Origin: Nostoc mirabile CHAB5784
GTDB lineage: Bacteria > Cyanobacteriota > Cyanobacteriia > Cyanobacteriales > Nostocaceae
DNA: 64,000 nt
Assembly: GCF_020829645.1 (NCBI RefSeq)
Contig: NZ_JAIVFS010000028.1
Span: forward strand, 1-64,000
Reading direction: 5' to 3'
The notes under the pieces were generated by a model. That model was not told the origin of the DNA. It did no database searches and saw nothing but the letters and a program-made list of their open reading frames with translations. Position numbers and translations under genes: made by a program. Positions 26,339 to 34,117 of this stretch are shown one piece after another. Position 1 is the first letter of the stretch, and every line of letters starts with the position of its first letter.

Positions 26339-27079
26339 ATGAGTATTTTAGATTCTCTCCCAGATGAGCCGGAGAAAGATCCATCCCCTGGATCTCCAAC
26401 TCCCCACAATCATTGGTTAGACAAAGAACAGCAGTTAATGCCTCCTCAACTCAAGGCTGATGCGCCCTTGAGGATGGTGGAAACGGCGTTTTTAGCCAGT
26501 GCCGCTAGCTTGATTTGGTTTATTAATTTCTACTTTCCCTTGGGGCCAGTTCTGCGGATATTTTTTCCGGTACCGATCGCTCTAGTTTATCTGCGTTGGG
26601 GTAGGCGTGCGGCATGGATGGCAGCACTCACCTCCGGGTTACTGCTGACAGTACTAATGGGGCCAGCCCGCAGTTTGCTGTTTGTCATGCCCTACGGGTT
26701 TATGGGCGTGCTTTTAGGAGCGACGTGGTATCGTCGTCGTGTTCCCTGGATTGTTTCTATAACCTTGGGTACGCTGTTGGGTACTTTGGGATTCTTTTTT
26801 CGGCTGTGGTTGCTGTCTGTGTTGTCAGGTGAAGACCTGTGGATTTATGTAATTACCCAGGTGACTGAGTTCATAGAGTGGGTATTTTTTAACTTGAGTT
26901 TGTTGGCGAGTCCCAGTGTGTTTTTGATTCAAGTGGGAGCGATCGCTTTAATTGTACTCAACAACTTTATCTACCTTTTTGTGGTACACCTGGCAGCATG
27001 GTTGCTTTTTGATCGCCTGGGCAACCCCATTCCCCGTCCACCACGCTGGGTGCAAGTCCTCATGGATTATGAAGGATAG
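26339..27079 (+). CDS. DUF2232 membrane protein
   Basis: From ATG 26339 (MSILDSLPDEPEK) the protein has a hydrophilic N-terminus of about 45 residues. Several membrane segments follow (LASAASLIWFINFYFPLGPVL, IALVYLRWGRRAAWMAALTSGLLLTVL, LLFVMPYGFMGVLLGATWY, and two more to the C-terminus), the layout of DUF2232. It may be an energy-coupling or biogenesis membrane protein; the function is not established. The upstream TTG at 26312 would add nine unsupported residues. It is followed after 70 bp by the CobT-like gene and may be co-transcribed with it. Confidence 0.82.
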   Translation: MSILDSLPDEPEKDPSPGSPTPHNHWLDKEQQLMPPQLKADAPLRMVETAFLASAASLIWFINFYFPLGPVLRIFFPVPIALVYLRWGRRAAWMAALTSGLLLTVLMGPARSLLFVMPYGFMGVLLGATWYRRRVPWIVSITLGTLLGTLGFFFRLWLLSVLSGEDLWIYVITQVTEFIEWVFFNLSLLASPSVFLIQVGAIALIVLNNFIYLFVVHLAAWLLFDRLGNPIPRPPRWVQVLMDYEG

Positions 27080-27149
27080 TTATTAGTCATTTGTCATTAG
27101 TCATTTGTCATTTGTCTTTGGTTAAATGATAAGTCCTAACTAATACCCA

Positions 27150-28367
27150 ATGCCCAATTCCCAAATTCGCATTTATACGCAAAAAGAACAGGGTGAAGAA
27201 TGGCTACGACGGTATCGTGGCTGTCTACCCGTATTTGCCTGTGTTTTAGGATTTACTGAAACTGGTTTAATTCCAGGGATTTCAGCAGCCGGTCGCACTC
27301 CAGAAGATCGGAAATATACTGCTTGTGCCGATGCCGAGTTTTTGTATTATGGCCCAGAACATAAAGCCCAATATCCCTTACCACCATTAGCGGCTGGGGC
27401 TTCACCTGTGCTGATTTCTCGCGCTGTCTTTGAGTCACTAAAGATACCAGTTCATTTGTTTAATGCTGGTTTATCCCAGCCTCCGGCTGTGCCAGTAATT
27501 GATTTGGGGGGCACGGCTGCTAAGTGTTTAAGTAGTGGTGCTGCTATGGAAAACACAACGGTATACCACTTGTTTAAACAAGGGCTACTTTGGGGAGAAC
27601 GCCTTGCTGCCAATAACCAACATAAGTATGTGATTCTCGGTGAGTGCGTCGTTGGAGGCACTACAACTGCCCTGGCAATCTTAACTGGTTTGGGTATAGA
27701 TGCTGCCGGAAAAGTTAATAGTAGCCACCCTATTTGTAACCACGCGCAAAAGTGGGCACTAGTGCAAGCTGGGCTGGAGAAGATGAGGGGGAGCAGGGAG
27801 CAGGCTTGCCGTGAGCGTAGCCGAACGGGAGCAGGGGGAGCAAGGGGAGAAAATTTTACTTTGTCCTCATCTTCCCTAGTTAACCCCTTGCAACTCGTCG
27901 CTGCTGTGGGTGATCCGATGCAAGTGGTGGTAGCTGGGATGGCGATCGCTGCTAGTCGGAGTTGTGGTGTAATGCTTGCTGGTGGGACGCAAATGCTGGC
28001 GGTTTATGCGTTGATCAGTGCGATCGCTCAAACTTACGCCTTATCATGGCAACCACAAGAAGTAGTTGTAGGCACAACTCGCTGGGTGGCAGAAGATCCT
28101 ACTGGAGCTACAGTTGACTTAGCCCTCAGCTTAGAAAAAGCCAGCTTAATTAAGAGTGGAAGAATCCCTCCCCTATTGGCAACTCATCTGAGCTTTGCTG
28201 ATTCTCGTTATCCCCAACTCAGAGCTTATGAGCAGGGCTTTGTAAAAGAAGGTATGGGCGCTGGAGCAGCTTGCATAGCCGCCCATCTTAGCCAAAATTG
28301 GCAGCAAAACCAACTTTTGGCAGCCATTGAAGCCCAACTTGAACGGCTAAGTACAGCATCTCATTAA
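27150..28367 (+). CDS. CobT-related protein (TIGR00303 family) with in-frame repeat insertion
   Basis: This 405-residue protein belongs to the group related to nicotinate-nucleotide-dimethylbenzimidazole phosphoribosyltransferase. It has FVLGFTETGLIPGISAAG-like FACVLGFTETGLIPGISAAG, FNAGLSQPPAVPVIDLGG, GECVVGGTTTALAIL and GVMLAGGTQMLAVYAL. A likely role is activation of the lower ligand of a cobamide. At about residues 212-245 an Arg/Gly/Ser-rich block (RGSREQACRERSRTGAGG) is encoded by GGGGGAGCAGGGAGCA-type repeat plus a GCTTGCCGTGAGCGTAGCC unit. That block is foreign to the family but keeps the frame. Confidence 0.82.
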   Translation: MPNSQIRIYTQKEQGEEWLRRYRGCLPVFACVLGFTETGLIPGISAAGRTPEDRKYTACADAEFLYYGPEHKAQYPLPPLAAGASPVLISRAVFESLKIPVHLFNAGLSQPPAVPVIDLGGTAAKCLSSGAAMENTTVYHLFKQGLLWGERLAANNQHKYVILGECVVGGTTTALAILTGLGIDAAGKVNSSHPICNHAQKWALVQAGLEKMRGSREQACRERSRTGAGGARGENFTLSSSSLVNPLQLVAAVGDPMQVVVAGMAIAASRSCGVMLAGGTQMLAVYALISAIAQTYALSWQPQEVVVGTTRWVAEDPTGATVDLALSLEKASLIKSGRIPPLLATHLSFADSRYPQLRAYEQGFVKEGMGAGAACIAAHLSQNWQQNQLLAAIEAQLERLSTASH

Positions 28368-28403
28368 TTCGTAGCGAATTAAATTTAGCAAGGCTCTGCG
28401 CCC

Positions 28404-28471
28404 ATTACGAATTACGAATTACGTTAGCGTAGCGGTAGCGAGGAACGAGCGTCATTACGAATTACGAATTA
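28404..28471. repeat. ACGAATT heptad repeat split by a GC-rich unit
   Basis: Short ATTACGAATTACG runs flank the unit TTAGCGTAGCGGTAGCG...GAGCGTC. The same arrangement, a GCGTTAGCG/GAGCGTC unit set inside ACGAATT heptads, recurs at about 32082-32166, 33672-33800, 58822-58960 and 59930-60150. Confidence 0.75.
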
Positions 28472-28472
28472 T

Positions 28473-28844
28473 TTAATGAATTCTCTCTCTAAGTAATTGT
28501 TCTTCCAAGGCCGCAATGCGATTGTATGCTGCTGTTAATTGCGCTGTCAGTCGTTGTATTTGAATTTCTGGTGTTATATTATCTCCAGCTTGACGATGCA
28601 TGTCTAGATAAATGCCATCTGTCAATACATCCTTGTGTTCCATTTCTGGATTTAAATTGTTACGTCCTTTGAACTGGTAGCCTCCAGCCGCGCCATTTTC
28701 CTGCTCATTATGCTTTGCTTGTGTATTCGCTAGAGAACACTCTGAGAAAGCTTGAGAAACTTTACAATCAAGCTGCTCAATCACTTGGCAGAGGGCATCC
28801 AGTTTTTGGCTTAAAGTCAGGATTTGCTTCTGTAATGGCTCCAT
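28473..28844 (-). CDS. Small coiled-coil hypothetical protein
   Basis: A 123-residue protein with helical, heptad-rich ends (QILTLSQKLDALCQVIEQLDCKV and IQRLTAQLTAAYNRIAALEEQLL) and a polar middle. I recognise no enzymatic motif. The codon use is ordinary and the ATG at 28844 starts a sensible helix. It stands alone, convergent with the CobT-like gene. Confidence 0.65.
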   Translation of the reverse strand: MEPLQKQILTLSQKLDALCQVIEQLDCKVSQAFSECSLANTQAKHNEQENGAAGGYQFKGRNNLNPEMEHKDVLTDGIYLDMHRQAGDNITPEIQIQRLTAQLTAAYNRIAALEEQLLRERIH

Positions 28845-29201
28845 TTAATACCCTCATCCGTACATTTTCTATATGTTATTCAATTTACTCTCAACATTAA
28901 CTATACTTAGGGATTATTTAAGTATTGATAATTTTTGGTGCAAATGTGACATTTAAATCATTACTTCTAAACATAAGTAAAATTTGGACATAAGTACTAA
29001 TGAGGAAATTTATGGAGAAAAATTAATCTTTAGGTAGCTATTTGCCTAAAAAATCGCTAATTTAAGTCAGATATTCAAAATTAGCGCTATTAACAAGAAA
29101 AAATACCGCTAATTTTCTAACTACACTTTTTCAGTTAGTCAGCCTCTGGTGATATCTCTGCTTAATATTAGGTATAATCAAAAATCTCAAATCCAAAATC
29201 A
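28845..29201. other. AT-rich intergenic region
   Basis: About 355 bp between divergent genes. It is very AT-rich and has no hairpin, dispersed repeat or reading frame I can support. It presumably carries the promoters of the small coiled-coil protein and of the solute-binding lipoprotein. Confidence 0.5.
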
Positions 29202-30383
29202 ATGGATCGACGGTCTTTTTTGCTAAGTACAAGCACATTGGCACTTTCACAACTGCTTTTTGGCTGTGGTGGAAACAACCAGACGCAACTAAAAGTACAG
29301 TTATTAAAAGGTTCTATACCTGGTCAGGTAGTTAATCAGTTCCACAAAGGTTTGCAGCAAGAGGTGCAGTTAAAGTTTGCTCCAGTTGAGCAGATACAAG
29401 GTTTATTTCAGCAATTACAAAATTGGCAGCAGAAACCCAAAGCCACAGATGAGCAGGGATGGAGACGCTTTATACCCTTTAGGCAAGATCAAAAAACAGC
29501 CGATGCAGACCTAGTGACATTGGGAGATTACTGGTTAAAAGCAGCTATCGAGCAGAAACTGATTCAACCACTCCAAGAGGTACAGGGAAACCAATTAAAG
29601 CAGTGGTCTGCTTTAGATGAAAGGTGGAAACAACTGGTAACGCGCAACGACCAAGGTAACTTGGATACTCAAGGGAAGGTGTGGGGTGCGCCTTATCGGT
29701 GGGGTAGCACAGTGATTGTTTATAACCGTGACAAGTTGCAAAAATTGGGATGGATGCCCAAAGATTGGAGTGATTTGTGGCGAGAGGGAGTGCGGCAGCA
29801 GATTTCCCTACTCAATCAACCACGAGAAGTTATTGGTTTGGTCTTAAAGAAGCTAGGAAAATCTTATAATACAGAGAATCTTGACCAAGTACCAGACTTG
29901 GAAAAGGAATTACAGGCATTAAACCAACAGGTAAAGTTCTACAGCTCCAATAACTACTTAGAACCTCTAATTATGGGAGACACTTGGCTAGCGGTTGGTT
30001 GGTCAAGCGATGTAGTGCAAGTTCTGGGACGTTATCCGCAACTTGGTGCAGTTATCCCCCAGTCAGGAACAGCAATCTGGGCAGACTTGTGGGTACGTCC
30101 CGCAGGTATTACTACTAAGGGTACTTTATCAGATCAATGGATTGACTTTTGTTGGCAACCAAGCACAGCTAAACAAATTTCGGTGCTGACCAAAAGTAAT
30201 TCGCCAATTTCTACAAATATTGTCGCTTCCGATATCCAAGAACCATTACGGAGTATTTTACAGAGCGATGTCTACGACGGGCTACGCCTACGCGAAGTTT
30301 TTGATAAAAGCGAATTTTTGCTTCCCTTACCCCCATCAACAATAAAACAATACGAGTCTTTATTCGCCAAAATTAAAATTTAA
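29202..30383 (+). CDS. Periplasmic solute-binding lipoprotein of an ABC importer
   Basis: The 393-residue protein starts MDRRSFLLSTSTLALSQLLFGCGG, a lipoprotein signal with the lipobox cysteine in LFGC. The mature part resembles extracellular solute-binding proteins of the polyamine/iron/sugar type (KVQLLKGSIPGQVVNQF, DADLVTLGDYWLKAAIEQKLIQPL, GAPYRWGSTVIVYNRDKL, GWSSDVVQVL). No transporter genes adjoin it. Near residue 355 the 29-bp repeat adds DVYDGLRLRE in frame, close to the C-terminus. The ligand cannot be inferred from sequence alone. Confidence 0.85.
   Translation: MDRRSFLLSTSTLALSQLLFGCGGNNQTQLKVQLLKGSIPGQVVNQFHKGLQQEVQLKFAPVEQIQGLFQQLQNWQQKPKATDEQGWRRFIPFRQDQKTADADLVTLGDYWLKAAIEQKLIQPLQEVQGNQLKQWSALDERWKQLVTRNDQGNLDTQGKVWGAPYRWGSTVIVYNRDKLQKLGWMPKDWSDLWREGVRQQISLLNQPREVIGLVLKKLGKSYNTENLDQVPDLEKELQALNQQVKFYSSNNYLEPLIMGDTWLAVGWSSDVVQVLGRYPQLGAVIPQSGTAIWADLWVRPAGITTKGTLSDQWIDFCWQPSTAKQISVLTKSNSPISTNIVASDIQEPLRSILQSDVYDGLRLREVFDKSEFLLPLPPSTIKQYESLFAKIKI
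30265..30293 (+). repeat. 29-bp dispersed repeat, copy 3 (inside solute-binding protein gene)
   Basis: A variant of the 29-bp repeat (GCGATGTCTACGACGGG...CTACGCCTACGC), read in frame as DVYDGLRLR in the lipoprotein gene. It uses the same frame and orientation relative to the host gene as copies 1 and 2. Confidence 0.88.
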
Positions 30384-30473
30384 TTGGGGATTGGGCATAG
30401 GTGATTCTCCTGTTCCCCTTGTGCCCTTCCCAACTCAGACGCGATTAATCGCGTCTCTACCACTCTCTTTTTT

Positions 30474-31001
30474 CTACAAAGAACGCTGTAACCCTATCTT
30501 GTTCTTAACACTCGTTTGAATACTGCATAAAGCTGGACTTGTACTAAAGTTGCAAGTGTAGGTTGCTAAGGGTTCTTTTTGATAATTAAATACCCGGACG
30601 TTGTAACCAAAGTTACGTGCAGCGCTACCCAAGCGATTTACGAAGTCGTAGCGCTGTATAGAGTCTAGTAAGCTCCAAATTTGCTCATTCACGATCAAGT
30701 CTACTCGTGCAGGTTCTTTTTCAGAAGGTGGATATGCTATCCAATTATCCAATAGCTTTCTCTCAGAGTTTTGTTGTGCCCACCATAAACTAGGAACGGT
30801 TAATCGTTCTGGGTTTATGGTGTTAGCTGTGATTACATAATCTTTTGGTTTGGTCAATAAGTCTAGTTCCAGAGGCGCATTAGAAGGCGATGGTATTGCG
30901 GGGGTTTGCGCTAGCGAGGGCGGGACTAGTAAATTAGTGAGGCTAATGGTTAGTAGTAATGAAAACCATGTCTGGCGAACGCACAATTTAGGTATATGCA
31001 T
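30474..31001 (-). CDS. Exported hypothetical protein
   Basis: A 175-residue protein with a signal peptide (residues 10-31, ending PSLAQTP). The mature part has VPSLWWAQQ, VDLIVNEQIWSLLDSIQRYDFVNRLGSAARNFGYNVRVFN, and two cysteines in ATYTCNFSTSPALCSI that could form a disulphide. It looks like a conserved cyanobacterial periplasmic protein, but I cannot assign a family. It is probably transcribed on its own. Confidence 0.7.
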   Translation of the reverse strand: MHIPKLCVRQTWFSLLLTISLTNLLVPPSLAQTPAIPSPSNAPLELDLLTKPKDYVITANTINPERLTVPSLWWAQQNSERKLLDNWIAYPPSEKEPARVDLIVNEQIWSLLDSIQRYDFVNRLGSAARNFGYNVRVFNYQKEPLATYTCNFSTSPALCSIQTSVKNKIGLQRSL

Positions 31002-31063
31002 AACTAATTCGTAATTCGTAATTCGTAATTCGTAATTAAGGCATAAGTCAAAATTCGCACAAT

Positions 31064-31837
31064 TTAAAGTTTAATGGCAACGATGCGAATTCTTCGATAG
31101 TCTGCTAACCAAGTTCCTTGTTGATACAGTGTTGGCTTAAGATATTCTTCGACGACGCGAATTATTTGTATTTGTTGCTCACTAGAAAGTCCTGTTAAAA
31201 AACTGCTGGCGAACATCTGAATCCAGTTTGCCATACCTGCTTCTGCGTCTGCTAAAGGAGTTGGACGAGCAAAAAGCATGGCATGAATGACATCAAAGCC
31301 TTGCTGTTCTAGTAAGGTGGCGTATTCACCAATACTAGGGAAATACCACGGATTTAGGGCTTGTGCGGAGATATTAATTGCTTCTAAGGCGCTTTCCAAA
31401 ACTGTGGCGATCGCCTGCACATTTCCCTTACCACCAAATTCTGCCACAAAACGGCCTCCGGGTTTTAGGGATTGATGTATGGAAGCGATCGCACTATCTG
31501 CTTCTTTCACCCAATGTAATACAGCGTTGGAAAACACAGCATCCAATGGCTTATCTACTTGAAAGTTTCTAGCATCAGCAACATCAAAGTGGATATGGGG
31601 ATAGTTTTGTCTGGCCTTTTCGATCATCGCGGGTGCATGATCAACTCCCATTACTTCAGCACCAGCTTGGGCAATTTTTTCTGTGAGTTGTCCAGTACCA
31701 CAGCCGAGATCCAAAATCGATTCCCCTAGCTTAGGGTTAAGTAATTGTAACAAGTCCTCACCATACTGCCATACGAAAGCGTGTTTATCTTCATAAAGGG
31801 AAGTGTCCCAATTATTGCTTGTCGAAATATTATTCAT
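31064..31837 (-). CDS. Class I SAM-dependent methyltransferase
   Basis: The 257-residue protein has the SAM-binding motif ILDLGCGTGQL near residue 42. Motif II is VMGVDHAPAMIEKAR, then FDVADARNFQVDKPLDAVFSNAVLHWV and LKPGGRFVAEFGG. The arrangement resembles trans-aconitate methyltransferase-like and other small-molecule methylases. The substrate is undetermined. It lies 62 bp upstream of the exported hypothetical protein on the same strand, with an ATTCGTA repeat between them. Confidence 0.87.
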   Translation of the reverse strand: MNNISTSNNWDTSLYEDKHAFVWQYGEDLLQLLNPKLGESILDLGCGTGQLTEKIAQAGAEVMGVDHAPAMIEKARQNYPHIHFDVADARNFQVDKPLDAVFSNAVLHWVKEADSAIASIHQSLKPGGRFVAEFGGKGNVQAIATVLESALEAINISAQALNPWYFPSIGEYATLLEQQGFDVIHAMLFARPTPLADAEAGMANWIQMFASSFLTGLSSEQQIQIIRVVEEYLKPTLYQQGTWLADYRRIRIVAIKL

Positions 31838-31933
31838 AAATAACTATGGTGGTTCCTAATTGAATGTAATAAAACCTTTTTGTTGTGGTGGAATATCAAT
31901 ACTGCGTAGGTTTTGCCTAAAAAATAAAAATGT

Positions 31934-32009
31934 GTAGGTTGGGTTGAGGAACGAAACCCAACCTAAGAGCGGGGTTTGTTGGGTAACCCATTGCCTCAAC
32001 CCAACCTAC
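31934..32009. repeat. Hairpin repeat (GTAGGTTGGGTTGAGG family)
   Basis: GTAGGTTGGGTTGAGG at 31934-31949 and its exact complement at 31994-32009 enclose GAACGAAACCCAACC. A related hairpin forms the core of the element at 33876-34024. The rest of 31838-32172 is AT-rich and ends in ACGAATT heptads split by a GC-rich unit at about 32082-32166. Confidence 0.8.
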
Positions 32010-32172
32010 GAATATTCTGAAGTTAGTTGCTCTGTACCCGGAATTAATTAATTATTAATTAATGACTAACTTGACTAATTAATTACGAATTACGTTAGCG
32101 CAGCGTAAAGCCTTCGGCATAGCTTCGCTTAGAGCGAGTCCTCGAGCGTCATTACGAATTACGAATTAGTAA

Positions 32173-33132
32173 TTATTTGGTCAACTTATCCAAGAAATCC
32201 ATTTTCACCGCAAAGTTGATAACATCTTGGCCTGTGCGAGGAATTGTAATCTCACCGTTATTCAGGGCAACAATATATGGCAGACCATCAATTACATCAA
32301 TAATTGGCCCACCGGAAGCACCGGCTGCGGTGGCGCAATCATGATAAAAAAGGTTTGACTCATCGCCAACAATGCTACAACCATTTTCATAACCAGCTGT
32401 CCAGCCTTTGCCGGCAGTCAAGAATTCATAGCCTTCTTTGCTGGGGTCTGGGTAATCACTAGAGTAACCAACAAAGAAAAGTTGTTTTCGCTTCTGCTTA
32501 ATCAAAGTGGAAGCAGACACAGATTGCCATCCTAAATAACCATATTTACGACCCAATGGCTGATTAATTCTGATCAATGCCCAATCATTGCTTTGATTTT
32601 GGACGTTATCAAAGCCGCCATTCTTGAAGTCTGTACCATAAAGTACGTTTTTCGCAATATTTTGTACTGTAGCAATATCTTTAGAACTTTGGGACTTGCC
32701 ATTAATAGCATTGGGTATAAACCGAAGTTCTTTACTGAGTTGATGAGTCTCAGGGTCAATTACACAGTGGGCGTTTGTCAAAACTATATCACTAGCAACC
32801 AGTGTGCCTGTACAATAATAGCTTTTAGCATCGGCTGCTGTGCCTTGCACTCGTCCGATAGTTGACCAAGGATAATTTCTACTCAACATGGGGATACGGT
32901 TATCTATACCTGTGGGGATACCGCGATCGCCTTCATAAGGTTTGTCCGACTGTTCGAGATCATCTGGTTTGAAGGGTTTACCATTCCCTACCAAATTCAG
33001 CTGTTCTGTATTTGGCGATATCGGTGATTCTGTTTCTGCTTGGACTGATATCCAACCACCTAAAGTGGTAAAACCGACAATTCCGGCGATAAAGAAAGCA
33101 AGCAGTTGTTTGTAAATAGACGGTTTACGCAT
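32173..33132 (-). CDS. Secreted trypsin-like serine protease
   Basis: A 319-residue protein with a signal peptide (about residues 8-32). The catalytic triad of an S1 protease is visible: His in VLTNAHCVI, Asp in SNDWALIRI and Ser in AAGASGGPII. The sequence resembles glutamyl-endopeptidase/V8-type or trypsin-like bacterial proteases. The region between signal and protease domain (residues 33-90) may be a propeptide. Cysteine pairs (CTGTLV/HCVI and GCSIVG/HDCAT) could form disulphides, fitting export to the periplasm or medium. Confidence 0.9.
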   Translation of the reverse strand: MRKPSIYKQLLAFFIAGIVGFTTLGGWISVQAETESPISPNTEQLNLVGNGKPFKPDDLEQSDKPYEGDRGIPTGIDNRIPMLSRNYPWSTIGRVQGTAADAKSYYCTGTLVASDIVLTNAHCVIDPETHQLSKELRFIPNAINGKSQSSKDIATVQNIAKNVLYGTDFKNGGFDNVQNQSNDWALIRINQPLGRKYGYLGWQSVSASTLIKQKRKQLFFVGYSSDYPDPSKEGYEFLTAGKGWTAGYENGCSIVGDESNLFYHDCATAAGASGGPIIDVIDGLPYIVALNNGEITIPRTGQDVINFAVKMDFLDKLTK

Positions 33133-33368
33133 TGATTTTACTCCTGAGTTAAAAGTGAAAATTTGAGATTAGGGATTTCCAAGAAATAGCTACTACTTGT
33201 GGGGTGGGCATCTTGCCCGCCCTTGATTACGGGCGGGCGAGACGCCCACCCCACAAGAAATAATCGGATATTTTTTATTTGGAAGTCCCCTAGACCTCTC
33301 TCCTGGGAGGAGATAGGCTTTAAATTGCGTTTTCTTCCAGTTCTCTCTCCTTTTAGGCTACGGTGTAC

Positions 33369-33606
33369 ACACAAGTACTTTCGTTCAGAACACAAGGACT
33401 TTCGTTCAGAACACAACGACTTTCGTTCAGAACACAAGGACTTTCGTTCAGAACACGAGGACTTTCGTTCAGAACACGAGGACTTTCGTTCAGAACACGA
33501 GGACTTTCGTTCAGAACACGAGGACTTTCGTTCAGAACACAAGGACTTTCGTTCAGAACACAAGGACTTTCGTTCAGAACACAAGTACTTTCGTTCAGAA
33601 CACAAG
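33369..33606. repeat. Minisatellite, 11 units of 21 bp
   Basis: Eleven full units made of three heptads, ACACAAG-GACTTTC-GTTCAGA, followed by a partial unit (33600-33606). Units differ at one or two bases (ACACGAG, ACACAAC, TACTTTC), and the variants are grouped. The repeat is open in several frames because 21 is a multiple of three; I do not regard those frames as genes. It lies between a pair of inverted segments (GTGTACACACAAGT at about 33364-33377 and its inverse near 34069). Confidence 0.92.
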
Positions 33607-33663
33607 TCTTTTTTGAGCTTTTGAGGGAATGAAACAGCTTTGCTTTTCAAGAGGGGTTGGGGG

Positions 33664-33875
33664 ATTAAAATAATTCGTAATTCGTAATTCGTAATGACGC
33701 TCGCGGACTCGCTAACGCAACGCTTTCGTAAATTTTGTTTTGCATTAGCGAACGCGAGTGCGTCTCCAAGAGTTGCTCTCTTCGAGTCCGCGTTCGCTTT
33801 TAGCGTCTCTTCGAGAGCGTCTGGGGATTTTAACCCCACCGCAAAACTTGTCGTTTGTTAGAAGCGAGGGACTTA
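33664..33875. repeat. Dispersed repeat of about 200 bp, copy 1
   Basis: This stretch matches 58813-59016 almost throughout (ATTCGTAATGACGCTCGCGG..., GCATTAGCGAACGCGAGTGCGTCTC, GTCTGGGGATTTTAACCCC, GAAGCGAGGGACTTA). Copy 1 has one extra TTCGTAA heptad. It is immediately followed by the inserted element at 33876. Confidence 0.85.
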
Positions 33876-34024
33876 TATCAGGTTCGGTTAAACACTTATA
33901 ATATTTGTAGGTTGGGTTGAGGAACGAAACCCAACATTTTATCCTTGTTCATGTTGGGTTTCACTCCCGTTCAACCCAACCTACATTGATAGATTTTATT
34001 ATAAGTAATCCGACGTACTTGATA
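33876..34024. mobile_element. MITE-like element, family C (149 bp, TTA target duplication, empty site present)
   Basis: The ends TATCAGGTTCGGTTAAAC...CTTATAAT and ATTATAAG...GTACTTGATA are imperfect inverted repeats of about 27 bp. Flanking TTA triplets are at 33873-33875 and 34025-34027. In the second copy of the surrounding repeat, at about 59012-59030, the sequence reads straight through (GACTTAGACCCCTCAAAAAT). That is the site without the insertion. The interior is a GTAGGTTGGGTTGAGG-type hairpin. Confidence 0.85.
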
Positions 34025-34117
34025 TTAGACCCCTCAAAAATGTTAAAAGTCTGTGGAGCCACTCTAAAAGACTTGTGTGTACACGGTAGCCTTTTAGGAG
34101 AAGGTCAATTAAGTAAT

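Noticed and set aside
33369..33606. Tandem repeats as a CRISPR array
   Set aside because: No unique spacers; units follow each other directly with single-base variation.
33138..33839. 233-codon minus-strand frame across the 33369 minisatellite
   Set aside because: It consists mainly of the 21-bp repeat (CSERK units) and the 200-bp dispersed repeat; its first residues are repeated at 58980. The frame is open because the repeat length is a multiple of three.
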